32,208 nucleotides of DNA from Thermoplasmata archaeon (GTDB lineage Archaea; Thermoplasmatota; Thermoplasmata; Halarchaeoplasmatales; Halarchaeoplasmataceae), in NCBI GenBank assembly GCA_019594305.1, contig JAFDTZ010000003.1, forward strand, positions 1-32,208, written 5' to 3'. How positions within the stretch are numbered: the stretch's first letter is position 1; the number at the start of each line of letters is the position of its first letter. The notes beneath the pieces were generated by a model. It was not told where the DNA came from, ran no database searches, and worked only from the letters and a program-made list of their open reading frames with translations. Below, piece after piece: positions 19,904 to 27,745 of the stretch. Made by a program: the position numbers and the translations under genes.

Positions 19904-20408
19904 GAATACCAAGAGGCTATTCTGCCTTTTAATAGCAGTATTAGTTTTAACCTTATCGTCAACGGTATGCTCCGCTAGAACCATTTACACCGGATCAACC
20001 CTTGGGAATCTTCATTCGGAAGGCCTGTTTAACATAAACGATGAAGAAAACGATTCACAACCACAGATTCCAAGTATTTTTAACGATATCAAAAATGCAG
20101 CGTTAATTACGTTATTGGTCTTCCTGTTTTGCATGGCAATTATCGGTTTTATTTTTATTATGCGGTGGAAAAAGAAAGAGGGCACGGAATCCTGGACCAT
20201 GATTCTGAAAAAGAGATCTTACCGATTGGATAAGACAACGTACAATTATATTCTTTACATAGGGTCCGTTGTTATGGTAGTCGGTGTGATTTTGCTCATT
20301 GCAGGGTATGTTCTATCTTTGGGCGAACCTTTAAAGATAATCGGAATTGTGGCTACCTTCATAGGTGCATATTCTGCGTTCATGCCTTTTCTGGGGTATA
20401 AAGGATAA
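19893..20408 (+). CDS. Membrane protein with signal-like N-terminus, unknown function
   Basis: The 171-residue protein begins MKSENTKRLFCLLIAVLVLTL, a signal peptide or anchor ending near STVCSART. A polar external stretch (about 30-65) is followed by a membrane segment at about 70-92, a basic cytosolic-looking loop (MRWKKKEG...KKRSYRLDKT), and two more hydrophobic helices at about 127-147 and 152-168. I recognise no family. The C-terminal end (FIGAYSAFMPFLGYKG) recurs in altered form at 21390 as part of a duplication, where the reading frame continues about ten residues further, suggesting that this copy was shortened by a new stop. It is translationally coupled to the broken zinc-ribbon gene. 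Confidence 0.65.
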   Translation: MKSENTKRLFCLLIAVLVLTLSSTVCSARTIYTGSTLGNLHSEGLFNINDEENDSQPQIPSIFNDIKNAALITLLVFLFCMAIIGFIFIMRWKKKEGTESWTMILKKRSYRLDKTTYNYILYIGSVVMVVGVILLIAGYVLSLGEPLKIIGIVATFIGAYSAFMPFLGYKG

Positions 20409-20447
20409 AAATGTCTCAAGGAAAAGGAGAGAAAACTGTAGGATGAA
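20358..20447 (+). repeat. Direct repeat, copy 1 (membrane-gene tail)
   Basis: This 90-bp segment, covering the last codons of the membrane protein and the following bases to AGGATGA, recurs at 21390-21478 with many substitutions but the same order. The shared run GGAAAAGGAGAGAAAACTGT is intact in both. The later part of the 20409-20834 interval holds ligA and nuclease-gene tail remnants and the promoter of the toxin-antitoxin pair; 20625-20800 shows nothing else I can name. Confidence 0.75.
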
Positions 20448-20509
20448 AAATTGAATTAGTTATTCGTTTACAATGGAAATATTGAAATATTGATCAAAAT
20501 TTGGGTGTC

Positions 20510-20566
20510 CTGGAGATAACCGTACTCGACGAGAACGGATTCAGGCGATTGCTGGACGAAAGCTAA
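20510..20566 (+). pseudogene. Remnant of a second ligA 3' end
   Basis: The plus strand encodes LEITVLDENGFRRLLDES followed by TAA, matching the end of LigA's BRCT domain ([16 protein letters not shown]) but clearly diverged in sequence. Nothing of the rest of a ligase gene is present upstream. It sits tail-to-tail with a remnant of the DHH nuclease gene, so it likely records an ancestral ligA/nuclease junction or a fragment recombined in from a related genome. Confidence 0.7.
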
Positions 20567-20620
20567 CCGAACTGTCTCTTTATCATCCTGTCGGCCAGGG
20601 CCAAGCTTCCCTTGGGTATG
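20563..20620 (-). pseudogene. Remnant of the 3' end of the DHH nuclease gene
   Basis: Read on the minus strand this encodes IPKGSLALADRMIKRQFG and a TAG stop. The intact gene at 21584-23002 ends IPEGSEDEFLALADKMIKRQFG, so four residues (12 bases) have been lost here. The similarity ends at about 20620, where the copy breaks off. Confidence 0.75.
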
Positions 20621-20803
20621 GATTTGAGATGTAGGTGTTTGCCATTTTCATAGGTCCGCACTTATCCATTGTAAGAGATCAGGGACAACTGCGCTAATGA
20701 TGATATAACTAAGAGGGTGACCTTCACTGACTTCTCCAAATGCTACGCATTTCTCATATCCCTGAACGTTATACGGAATTTAACTCTAGCACTTTGTCGA
20801 AAG

Positions 20804-20834
20804 CTATAAATACTTTGGTATACCATAGTATAAC
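20804..20834 (+). promoter_or_regulatory. Promoter and palindromic operator of the toxin-antitoxin pair
   Basis: CTATAAATA (20804-20812) is a TATA box about 27 bases before the antitoxin GTG at 20835. Between them lie a perfect palindrome TGGTATACCA (20816-20825) and an overlapping inverted repeat, TATAC...GTATA (20819-20832). Such a site across the start is where an antitoxin commonly autoregulates its operon. Confidence 0.55.
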
Positions 20835-21083
20835 GTGATAAACGTGGATGCTACGACCATAAAGGTTCACAGGGACACCAAACATGAATTGGATCAGTTC
20901 AGGGAATATAAGAATGAGAGTTACGACGAAGTGATCCGGAAGATGGTTTACATTGTAAAAAATCTCAAAGAACACCCTGAATTAAGCAACGAAGCTATTT
21001 TTGCCATAGAGAAGGCGAGGGAAAGAATTAAAAGGGGAGATTTTGTAACCGAGGAAGAGGCGAGAAAAAGGCTCGGTTTCTAA
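20835..21083 (+). CDS. Ribbon-helix-helix-like antitoxin
   Basis: The 82-residue protein has a short N-terminal strand (TTIKVHRDTKHELDQFR) and a following helix pair (YDEVIRKMVYIVKNL), the pattern of archaeal RHH-like antitoxins, and then an acidic/basic helix (AIEKARERIKRGDFVTEEEARKRLG) that probably wraps the toxin. The GTG at 20835 fits a leaderless transcript; GTG 20844 is an alternative. The toxin gene begins directly after the stop. The pair sits between two copies of a duplicated segment, consistent with an inserted cassette. Confidence 0.82.
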   Translation: MINVDATTIKVHRDTKHELDQFREYKNESYDEVIRKMVYIVKNLKEHPELSNEAIFAIEKARERIKRGDFVTEEEARKRLGF

Positions 21084-21332
21084 ATGTATGGTGTGGTTTT
21101 CGATCCCAAGGCGGTCGATTTTTTAGAAAAAGCGGAGAAAGCGATCGCTAAAAGGATATGGGATAAGATAATGTCAACAAAATCAAACCCACATCGTTAT
21201 TTTGAAAGATTGACAGGAAGAACCGATTATAGATTAAGGATTGGAGATTACAGGGTAATAGCCGATATACTTGAACAGGAAAAAAGAATACAAATAACAC
21301 TGATCGACCATCGAAAAAAAATCTATAGGTAA
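21084..21332 (+). CDS. RelE/ParE-family toxin
   Basis: The 82-residue protein has the RelE fold pattern: an N-terminal strand YGVVFDPKAVDFLEKAEKA, two helices, FERLTGRTDYRLRIGDYRVIADI with the conserved arginines, and a C-terminal IDHRKKIYR. RelE relatives cleave ribosome-bound mRNA, while ParE relatives poison gyrase. The basic R/K cluster and the small size fit archaeal RelE. It begins immediately after the antitoxin stop codon, so the two form a class II toxin-antitoxin operon. All motifs look intact. Confidence 0.9.
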   Translation: MYGVVFDPKAVDFLEKAEKAIAKRIWDKIMSTKSNPHRYFERLTGRTDYRLRIGDYRVIADILEQEKRIQITLIDHRKKIYR

Positions 21333-21389
21333 TTATAGCCCAAGTTTTGTGCACTGACAGGATGAGTTTTTAACCGTGGTTGTTTTGAC

Positions 21390-21478
21390 TTCATAGGTGC
21401 ATACTCTGCGTTAACGTCTATACTGGTATATAAAGAAGAAAAACGCCTTAAGGAAAAGGAGAGAAAACTGTAGGATGA
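21390..21478 (+). repeat. Direct repeat, copy 2 (membrane-gene tail without its gene)
   Basis: The frame reads FIGAYSALTSILVYKEEKR and continues to a TAG, paralleling the end of the membrane protein at 19893-20408. No start or body precedes it, so it is a scar. It is followed at 21576-21653 by the genuine DHH nuclease-gene end, the same order as copy 1, so the toxin-antitoxin cassette is bracketed by an imperfect duplication of about 260 bp. No gene is recognised between 21333 and 21583. Confidence 0.7.
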
Positions 21479-21583
21479 ATACACGGAAAGGAGGTCATTT
21501 ACAATGAAGGTTTTGAGGAGGTTATCACGAGTTATTCGGCGGTATAAGGCCAAAAAACCAAGGATCACCATATTCGACGAAGG

Positions 21584-23002
21584 CTAACCGAACTGTCTCT
21601 TTATCATCTTGTCCGCAAGAGCCAAAAATTCATCCTCGCTTCCCTCGGGTATGAACGCACCGGCGGCGATGTTGTGCCCGCCACCTTCGCCCCCAAGCTT
21701 TTTGGAGCATTCCGACATCACCACAGACAGGTCCAGCCCTTTATCGATCATCTCCTTCGTTCCCCTGGAGGATACCTTAAGTCCTTCCTTTTCCACCGAC
21801 TCCACGAATCCGAGCATGGGTAGGCTGTTATCTACCTCGCCGGAGCCCAGCATCATCCCCACCACGGTCCCTATAACAGTATCGGGGATGCGATCTTCAC
21901 CGTGGAAATATTGGAGATTCTCCATCTTCTCGATGCCCGTGTCCTTGACCACCTTCATACAGTCCACAAGGACCTGTCGATGCCCCCTGAGCAGGTTCAT
22001 GGCCTTCTTGTAGTACTCGTCCCTGTCACCGAGGCATATCTCCAACCCGATATCCCCCTTGCGGTAACGGCCGCACGAATTGAGCAGGGTGGAAAATTCC
22101 TTCGCCTCGTGGACCATACCTCCCCATTCCTCGTCCGGGAAGGTATATACCTCGCCAACCAACGATTCCACATAGGACGGAGGGTAACCGTACCGCAGCA
22201 TCCTTTTGCCTACGGCCGACAGGATATTCCTCTTCTCTTCCTTGCTAAGTTGATACCACATCCTCCACCTATCATTTTCCTTCAGCGGTATGTTCAACTC
22301 GGTAAGAAAATCCATGCACGCCGTTCCGTCACCGGATAATCCAGGAAGCGGCGGGTCACTGGCGTACTGAAGTAGCTTCTGCAAGGGCCGGCTCTCGAGC
22401 CCGTAGAAGGATGCGTCCTTCCTCGCATCGATGTACCCGCTGTCGGTTGCCTCCGCTAATATCTCCCTGTTCTTACCCACCAGCCTTCCCTCTCTGGACG
22501 CCTGAAGATCGCCGACGGCCCCTATTATGGCCAGTTTCGAAAGGTCCTTATTATCCCCGAGCTCCCTGGCAACCAGGTACGTGGCGCCGGCGCCGGAAAG
22601 TTCGGTGGAACCGTCAAGCCCGTAGCGATGGGGGTTGAGCTCCAGGATGGTGTTATTGCAGTAACTGAGTATGTTTCCCCTGTGCATCCCCGAAGGTATC
22701 CCCGCATTACCCCTGGGTTCATGATGGTCCGTTATCACACAGTCGATACCGGTAAGGGAATCAAGCTGGCCGCTTCCGAGGTCAGTGAACCATATCATCT
22801 CATGGTTCTCTTCCCTGAACCTTTCGATCTCATCCCCCTCCAGCTGTTTGATGAACTGGTAGCTCACCTCCTTGCCCGCCCTCTTCAATGCCCGATAAGC
22901 AATACTGGCGGATGTGATACCGTCCGCATCGATGTGTGACACGATGTGTACCTTTTTGCATTTCAAAAGCTTTTTTGCGATCTCTTTTGCTCTTTCTTCC
23001 AA
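21584..23002 (-). CDS. DHH-family phosphoesterase, RecJ/GAN-like nuclease
   Basis: This is a 472-residue member of the archaeal RecJ-like group, some of which bind the GINS complex at the replication fork as a 5'-3' exonuclease (GAN). DHH motifs are present: VSHIDADGITSA (I), IWFTDLGSGQ (II), CVITDHHEPRG (III), and AIIGAVGDLQ (IV). The C-terminal DHHA1 domain ends in EGGGHNIAAGAFIPEGSEDEF. The start is TTG 23002 with a Shine-Dalgarno-like CGGAG seven bases before it. The gene is divergent from the HTH-ATPase-TPR gene. Its 3' end exists a second time as a remnant at 20563-20620. Paralogues without GINS partners exist, so GAN function is inferred. Confidence 0.9.
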   Translation of the reverse strand: MEERAKEIAKKLLKCKKVHIVSHIDADGITSASIAYRALKRAGKEVSYQFIKQLEGDEIERFREENHEMIWFTDLGSGQLDSLTGIDCVITDHHEPRGNAGIPSGMHRGNILSYCNNTILELNPHRYGLDGSTELSGAGATYLVARELGDNKDLSKLAIIGAVGDLQASREGRLVGKNREILAEATDSGYIDARKDASFYGLESRPLQKLLQYASDPPLPGLSGDGTACMDFLTELNIPLKENDRWRMWYQLSKEEKRNILSAVGKRMLRYGYPPSYVESLVGEVYTFPDEEWGGMVHEAKEFSTLLNSCGRYRKGDIGLEICLGDRDEYYKKAMNLLRGHRQVLVDCMKVVKDTGIEKMENLQYFHGEDRIPDTVIGTVVGMMLGSGEVDNSLPMLGFVESVEKEGLKVSSRGTKEMIDKGLDLSVVMSECSKKLGGEGGGHNIAAGAFIPEGSEDEFLALADKMIKRQFG

Positions 23003-23108
23003 GTTATCTCCGGGGCATATAATAGGTTAGAAATAAAGCTTGCCTTCAAGTACTTGTTATTAAACACTTTCTTGATATATCAATATTTACTTATACCTCC
23101 TACGTATT

Positions 23109-25628
23109 ATGTCCCTGTATATGAGCAAGGAATTCACAACTAAAGAAAAGGTTCTTGTTAATCTCCTTGAGTTCTTTTCCGTCAAAGATAGGTATCCGAG
23201 ACCTATTGAAATGACACAAGAGGGTATGGCCGAGAGGACAGGCTCCAAACAAAATACCATATCCTATGCCGTAAGGAATCTGGTGGATGAAGGGTTAATT
23301 TATGAAAAAACAACCAGGGTAAAAGGCAAAAAACAACGTCTAAAGGCATATTTTCTTACAGAGAAAGGTATCGAGGAGGCCAGAAATATTAGGAGTAAGA
23401 TGGCCCACCTTCCGGTTAAAATAGAAATAGACGGTGCGAAAAAAGAAGTACAGGCAAAGGATATAAACATGTACTTCCACACAAGGTACAGATTACTCGA
23501 TATAATACTACACATGGAGCAGGGCATCTTCAAGATGATTAAGTCTAAAAGCGATATTCCCAAGGTGGCCTATCTTCACCATATCGCCGAAAATACTAAT
23601 GTAGATCCAGAAGGATATGACGACTTGATCGGGTGGTGGTCAGGGGAAAAAAAGGTTTATATGGTTCTAGGTGAGGAAGGCTCAGGAAAAACGACTCTTC
23701 TAACCAAATTTGTACACTCTATTATTGAAAAACAAAACATCTTTTATTTTAAAATTAGAGATTGGTACACTCAGAGACACCTCTGGGATCACCTGGCTAA
23801 CTTTTTATCATCAACAGGTGAGCATAAACTATACGCATATTTGGATGCATCCAAAAACATCACCTTTAAAGAGGCTTTGAGGGCATTGATATCTGATCTA
23901 AACCATCTTTCCGATGCGGTTATCATCATTGAGGATCTAGACAGGAATGAAAGTATATCCGACTTGGTATACATGATATGCGATAATATCAAAGAAATAA
24001 AAAAAACTAAGATATTATTGTCAGGAAAACCAGGCATGGGTTCACAAGAAATTGTGGAAAAAATCGGTATGGATACATTGAGCCTGGATTACGATGAATG
24101 TACCAAGCCTATGTTCGTAGAATTAGGTAAAGCATACGATCTGGACGAAGGTTGTGACATCGTTCTCGACGTAGTGTTAGAAAGCAAACTCACCCCCGAA
24201 GAGTTCATCGCTACTGCTTATATGTCAATACACCGTCTTCCGGTTGAAAGGTCGGAGATAATTAAGGTGGGCGAGGTTAACAAATACCTATTTAATGAAT
24301 TATTACAAACTCCATTACTTTCACGCACCGTTGAAGACAAAGTGCTTCTGCACGATTTTGTAGTGGATCGGGTAGGAAGCCGGCTATGGATAGAGGAAAA
24401 GGAGATACTGCATTCCTTTGCTGAAGAGTATTATTATGTTATACCCGGTAAGACGGTAGAAGATGAAATTGAGTTTCTATATCACTCAGTGAGGGCCGGA
24501 GATGTCGAAGGCTTCTTAAAAGGCTTGCACGAATACGCAGAGGACATAATATCGTCCGGGTATAGCAGGCAATTGATTAACGAGATAGAAAGTATAGATG
24601 TTCCAACAGATAAAAAAGATGAAGAAGGTATTATGAGATTTTGGAAGGCTGAAGCATACCGTACAATTAACGAACTTGAAGAGGCCATAGTCTCTTACAA
24701 TGATATATTGGAACTATGTACCGATGAGGAGATAAAAACAAGAGCACATATGGGTATAGCGGCGGTGATGGAGGAACAGAAAAAATACGAATTGGCTATT
24801 GAGCAATACGAGTCGGCTGTTGAATGCACTCATAATGTGGGAAGAAACCGAGAGGCCCTTCTGGGAAATATATATCAAAAATTATCCAATATATACAGCA
24901 GGCAGGGCAGCTTTGAAAAAGCTAGAAAGTCTCTTAAAAAGGCTATTACTTTACTTGAGGAGCAGAATGATTATTCACTATTAACAACATTATATCTTTT
25001 ATCCGCTAAACTAGAAAAAGAAAGCGGTGATCTGAGAACAGCATTGAAATATCTGGAGAAAGGTATGAAGTCGTGGAGACTTATAGAAGAAACCTATAAG
25101 AGAGCAGGAGGGCTGCACGATATCGGCTCCTTCTACAAAGTATTGAGAGAACTGGAAGGTGCCGAAGAGTTCCTAAAGGAAGCCGTCGATACATGCGAGC
25201 AATTTGGATACAATCACCTCAAGGGATTAGCTCTTTTAACCTTGACTGAATGCTACATAGAGAAAGGAGAGGCAAATAAAGCTATAACAAATGCAGAAGA
25301 AGCGCAGGAGATTTTTAATTTCCTCGATATCGATGAAGAAGAGGCATACAGCTATGCATTGTTGGGTCAAGCATATGCTAAAATGGATAAAAACGAAGAA
25401 GCAGAACGAAATTTCAACAGGTCTATCACTATCTATCATAAGATCAATTCTTCATACGCCCTAGGTCTTGTTTACTTTTCAATGGCAAAGCTGCAGGAAA
25501 GATCCGGTAATAAAACGGGTGTAGCTGAGAACTATAGAAAGTCGGTGATCTCATTAATATCAAGTGGTGCCGACGATATGGCCGAGCAGGTTGAAAGGGT
25601 AATGAAGACTGTCCCGCTCAATATGTGA
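23109..25628 (+). CDS. HTH-ATPase-TPR signalling/regulatory protein (STAND-like)
   Basis: The 839-residue protein begins with a winged-helix domain (about 10-95: TQEGMAERTGSKQNTISYAVRNLVDEGLIYEK and GKKQRLKAYFLTEKG). A P-loop ATPase follows, with Walker A GEEGSGKTTLL near residue 188 and Walker B VIIIEDLDR near 271, then a helical sensor region, and from about 500 to 830 a series of TPR repeats (for example ALKYLEKGMKSWRLIEETYKRAGGLHDIG). This order, sensor-like TPRs behind an NTPase and DNA-binding domain, is that of STAND-type regulators and MalT-like activators. The ligand and target genes are unknown. ATG 23121 (12 bases downstream) may be the true start given a TATA-like run at 23086-23095. 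The stop lies four bases before the AIR-synthase-like gene, so the two are probably cotranscribed. Confidence 0.85.
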   Translation: MSLYMSKEFTTKEKVLVNLLEFFSVKDRYPRPIEMTQEGMAERTGSKQNTISYAVRNLVDEGLIYEKTTRVKGKKQRLKAYFLTEKGIEEARNIRSKMAHLPVKIEIDGAKKEVQAKDINMYFHTRYRLLDIILHMEQGIFKMIKSKSDIPKVAYLHHIAENTNVDPEGYDDLIGWWSGEKKVYMVLGEEGSGKTTLLTKFVHSIIEKQNIFYFKIRDWYTQRHLWDHLANFLSSTGEHKLYAYLDASKNITFKEALRALISDLNHLSDAVIIIEDLDRNESISDLVYMICDNIKEIKKTKILLSGKPGMGSQEIVEKIGMDTLSLDYDECTKPMFVELGKAYDLDEGCDIVLDVVLESKLTPEEFIATAYMSIHRLPVERSEIIKVGEVNKYLFNELLQTPLLSRTVEDKVLLHDFVVDRVGSRLWIEEKEILHSFAEEYYYVIPGKTVEDEIEFLYHSVRAGDVEGFLKGLHEYAEDIISSGYSRQLINEIESIDVPTDKKDEEGIMRFWKAEAYRTINELEEAIVSYNDILELCTDEEIKTRAHMGIAAVMEEQKKYELAIEQYESAVECTHNVGRNREALLGNIYQKLSNIYSRQGSFEKARKSLKKAITLLEEQNDYSLLTTLYLLSAKLEKESGDLRTALKYLEKGMKSWRLIEETYKRAGGLHDIGSFYKVLRELEGAEEFLKEAVDTCEQFGYNHLKGLALLTLTECYIEKGEANKAITNAEEAQEIFNFLDIDEEEAYSYALLGQAYAKMDKNEEAERNFNRSITIYHKINSSYALGLVYFSMAKLQERSGNKTGVAENYRKSVISLISSGADDMAEQVERVMKTVPLNM

Positions 25629-25632
25629 GAAC

Positions 25633-26574
25633 ATGCCTAAACTACCGAGAGAGTTCCTTGAAAGGTTTTTTTCCGACGAAGTAAAAGATTCACAAATTAT
25701 CAAAGGACCCGAATATGGTGAGGATGCAGCTGTGATTAGCATAGGTGATGAGTTTCTTATTGTACATCCTGACCCTATATCCGGTGCGGCAAAGAACATA
25801 GGATGGTTGGCGTTACATATCCCTTCTAATGATGTAGCAGTAAGTGGTGCGAGACCTAGGTGGGCGCTTCCAACAATACAGTTTCCCGAAGATTATTCAC
25901 AGGATCAAATATCAACTATTATGGGTGAATTAAGAGAAGCTGCTAAACTACTTGAAATAGGTATAATCGGAGGACACACAGAGTTTGTTGACGATATAAC
26001 AAAACCGCTTATCACCACTACTGTTATGGGTTTGACGGACAGACCGATTTTCACATCAGGTTCAAATCCCGGCGACATCATCGTCCAGATAGGTGATGCA
26101 GGTATAGAAGGTACCTGGATATTGGCCAGTGATTATGGTGATGAATTGGTAAGCAGGGGTGTGTCCCCTGATACCATCGAAACGGCTTCGAAATGGCGTG
26201 ATCAAATAAGTGTGGTGGACTATGCTTTACAAATTGCTGATATAGCAACTTCTATGCACGATGCCACAGAAGGCGGTATTCTTCAATGCCTTTACGAAAT
26301 GGCGGTGTGCTCGGGTAACCGATTTTTGGTAGATGGGAATTTTAAGTGTAAAAAAGAAACCGGTATTATATGTGATGTTTTAGAGCTCGATATCAATCGG
26401 TTGATATCCTCGGGATGTTTAATAGCAACATTCCCGGAAGATATAAAACCTCCACTTGGAAAGGTAATAGGTCGCGTTGAAGAGGGGGTCGGAGAACTAA
26501 TTTATAACGATAATACCGTAGTTGAGGAAACGGAGGACGAGCTCTTTAGGGCCATAAGGAATTTTATGTGTTAG
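25633..26574 (+). CDS. AIR-synthase/HypE-like protein
   Basis: The 313-residue protein has the PurM/ThiL/HypE fold: an N-terminal GPEYGEDAAVISIGDEFLIVHPD block, IPSNDVAVSGARPRWALPTIQFP, IIGGHTEFVDD, and the C-terminal domain SMHDATEGGILQCLYEM. This set matches archaeal HypE-like 'hydrogenase maturation factor' proteins (COG1973-like), not ThiL or SelD. It ends in Cys (RNFMC), as HypE proteins end in a cyanation-target Cys, although the usual PRIC ending is absent. It may cooperate with HypC encoded at 4905-5135, or may be an ATP-using enzyme of other purpose. It is coupled to the HTH-ATPase-TPR gene. Confidence 0.8.
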   Translation: MPKLPREFLERFFSDEVKDSQIIKGPEYGEDAAVISIGDEFLIVHPDPISGAAKNIGWLALHIPSNDVAVSGARPRWALPTIQFPEDYSQDQISTIMGELREAAKLLEIGIIGGHTEFVDDITKPLITTTVMGLTDRPIFTSGSNPGDIIVQIGDAGIEGTWILASDYGDELVSRGVSPDTIETASKWRDQISVVDYALQIADIATSMHDATEGGILQCLYEMAVCSGNRFLVDGNFKCKKETGIICDVLELDINRLISSGCLIATFPEDIKPPLGKVIGRVEEGVGELIYNDNTVVEETEDELFRAIRNFMC

Positions 26575-26575
26575 A

Positions 26576-27013
26576 TTATTTATAGGAATGACACTCCTGG
26601 CAGTACCAACTTTGGTATTCTTCTCTCCAAACCAGTTCGTTCTTACAATCGCTGCAAATATTTTTTTTGCCTAATACGGAGAAAAATGTATCCTTGCTAT
26701 CTTTGACCTTTCTATCAATATTGTCCATATACGTACTCTTAGACCTATCGCTTTTTTCGTAATATTGGTCTTGGGTATAATCCGGAGGTTTATTTATGTA
26801 GCTTTCATCTATTTTGTGTCCGCACCATTGGCATTCACGCCTTGATTTTAATACCGGGCCATTACATATAGGGCATCTTCTTATATCGGTTTCCTTTTCC
26901 TTTTTTGAATAGTAGTATAGTACCCCTATCACGATTATAATGATAAATATTATTCCGCAACAAGCGAAAAATGTAAGTTGAGTTTCTGGAGTTTGATCAA
27001 GAGCGATGTTCAT
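26576..27013 (-). CDS. Membrane-anchored double zinc-ribbon protein
   Basis: The 145-residue protein has one strong membrane helix (about 15-36, FFACCGIIFIIIIVIGVLYYY), then a zinc ribbon RRCPICNGPVLKSRRECQWCG (two CxxC pairs), a polar Tyr/Lys-rich linker, and a second ribbon, CSDC...CQEC, near the C-terminus. Such archaeal proteins have no assigned role, and I propose none. It shares a divergent 90-base promoter region with thiE; on the minus strand CTTTTATTTATAGC lies about 25-35 bases upstream of its ATG. Confidence 0.75.
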   Translation of the reverse strand: MNIALDQTPETQLTFFACCGIIFIIIIVIGVLYYYSKKEKETDIRRCPICNGPVLKSRRECQWCGHKIDESYINKPPDYTQDQYYEKSDRSKSTYMDNIDRKVKDSKDTFFSVLGKKNICSDCKNELVWREEYQSWYCQECHSYK

Positions 27014-27070
27014 TGTATATCAAATACGTATAGCTATAAATAAAAGTATTGGAAGTAAAGATGAGCACAA

Positions 27071-27078
27071 TATTTATA
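27071..27078 (+). promoter_or_regulatory. TATA box of thiE-thiL
   Basis: TATTTATA at 27071-27078 lies about 29 bases before the thiE ATG at 27104, implying a start of transcription at or just before the ATG. The sulfur-regulon half-site CGTTATATT is not present here, so thiE-thiL seem to be controlled separately from thi4. Confidence 0.5.
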
Positions 27079-27103
27079 CAATCTAAATCAGATGACCTAA
27101 AAC

Positions 27104-27745
27104 ATGGTATGTCATGTTAACTTAAAAGAAGTGAATTACTATTTCATTACCAACGAAGTTATGGATTTACCGGCACCTGAACAGGCCGTTATCGCTATAG
27201 ACTGCGGTGTAAAGATGATACAATACCGTAGAAAGGAGGGAAATACGAAGGATATCTACATGGAGGCCTGTGAGTTAAAAGAAATATGTGATAAAAAAGC
27301 TATCTTCATCGTTAATGATAGAGTGGATATAGCTCTCGCAGTAGGTGCGGACGGTGTCCACTTAGGGCAGAACGATTTACCGGCTGATATAGCCAGGGAA
27401 TTGATAGGCGATGGAATACTCGGTGTGTCAACACATGATATGAAACAAGCTTTATCGGCTGAAAAGATTGCTGATTACATAGGTATAGGCCCTGTTCACA
27501 GAACAAGAACTAAGAAAGGAGCCGATAAGGAACTCGGTATCAAAGGCGTTCTTGATATAGCCAAGGAGGTAGCAGTACCGACGGCCGCCATAGGCGGGAT
27601 AGATGAGAATGACCTGGACCCCCTCGCAGAAGGTACTGACATGGTGTGTGCAATATCAAGTGTGTGCCAACACGGAACTCTCCGAGAGCGAATAAAGATG
27701 TTCGAAAAAAAATATTGTGAAGAGAAGAGTAGGTGGCGGAGATGA
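27104..27745 (+). CDS. thiE: Thiamine-phosphate synthase
   Basis: ThiE joins the pyrimidine (HMP-PP) and thiazole phosphates to thiamine phosphate. The 213-residue TIM-barrel protein shows the family's MIQYRRKEGN, VNDRVDIALAVGADGVHLGQNDLPA (pyrimidine and Mg2+ site), GVSTHDMKQA, and IGPVHRTRTKKGADKELGIKG (the P-x-x-x-T-x-T-K loop), and PTAAIGGI. It is monofunctional: no ThiD fusion and no ThiN-type alternative. The stop overlaps thiL's ATG by four bases, so thiazole phosphate from Thi4 can be carried on to the diphosphate by the products of these two genes. Confidence 0.95.
   Translation: MVCHVNLKEVNYYFITNEVMDLPAPEQAVIAIDCGVKMIQYRRKEGNTKDIYMEACELKEICDKKAIFIVNDRVDIALAVGADGVHLGQNDLPADIARELIGDGILGVSTHDMKQALSAEKIADYIGIGPVHRTRTKKGADKELGIKGVLDIAKEVAVPTAAIGGIDENDLDPLAEGTDMVCAISSVCQHGTLRERIKMFEKKYCEEKSRWRR

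Noticed and set aside
20504-20620. Insertion sequence between ligA and the DHH nuclease gene
   Set aside because: No transposase fragment or terminal inverted repeats were found; the repeated pieces are tails of neighbouring genes.
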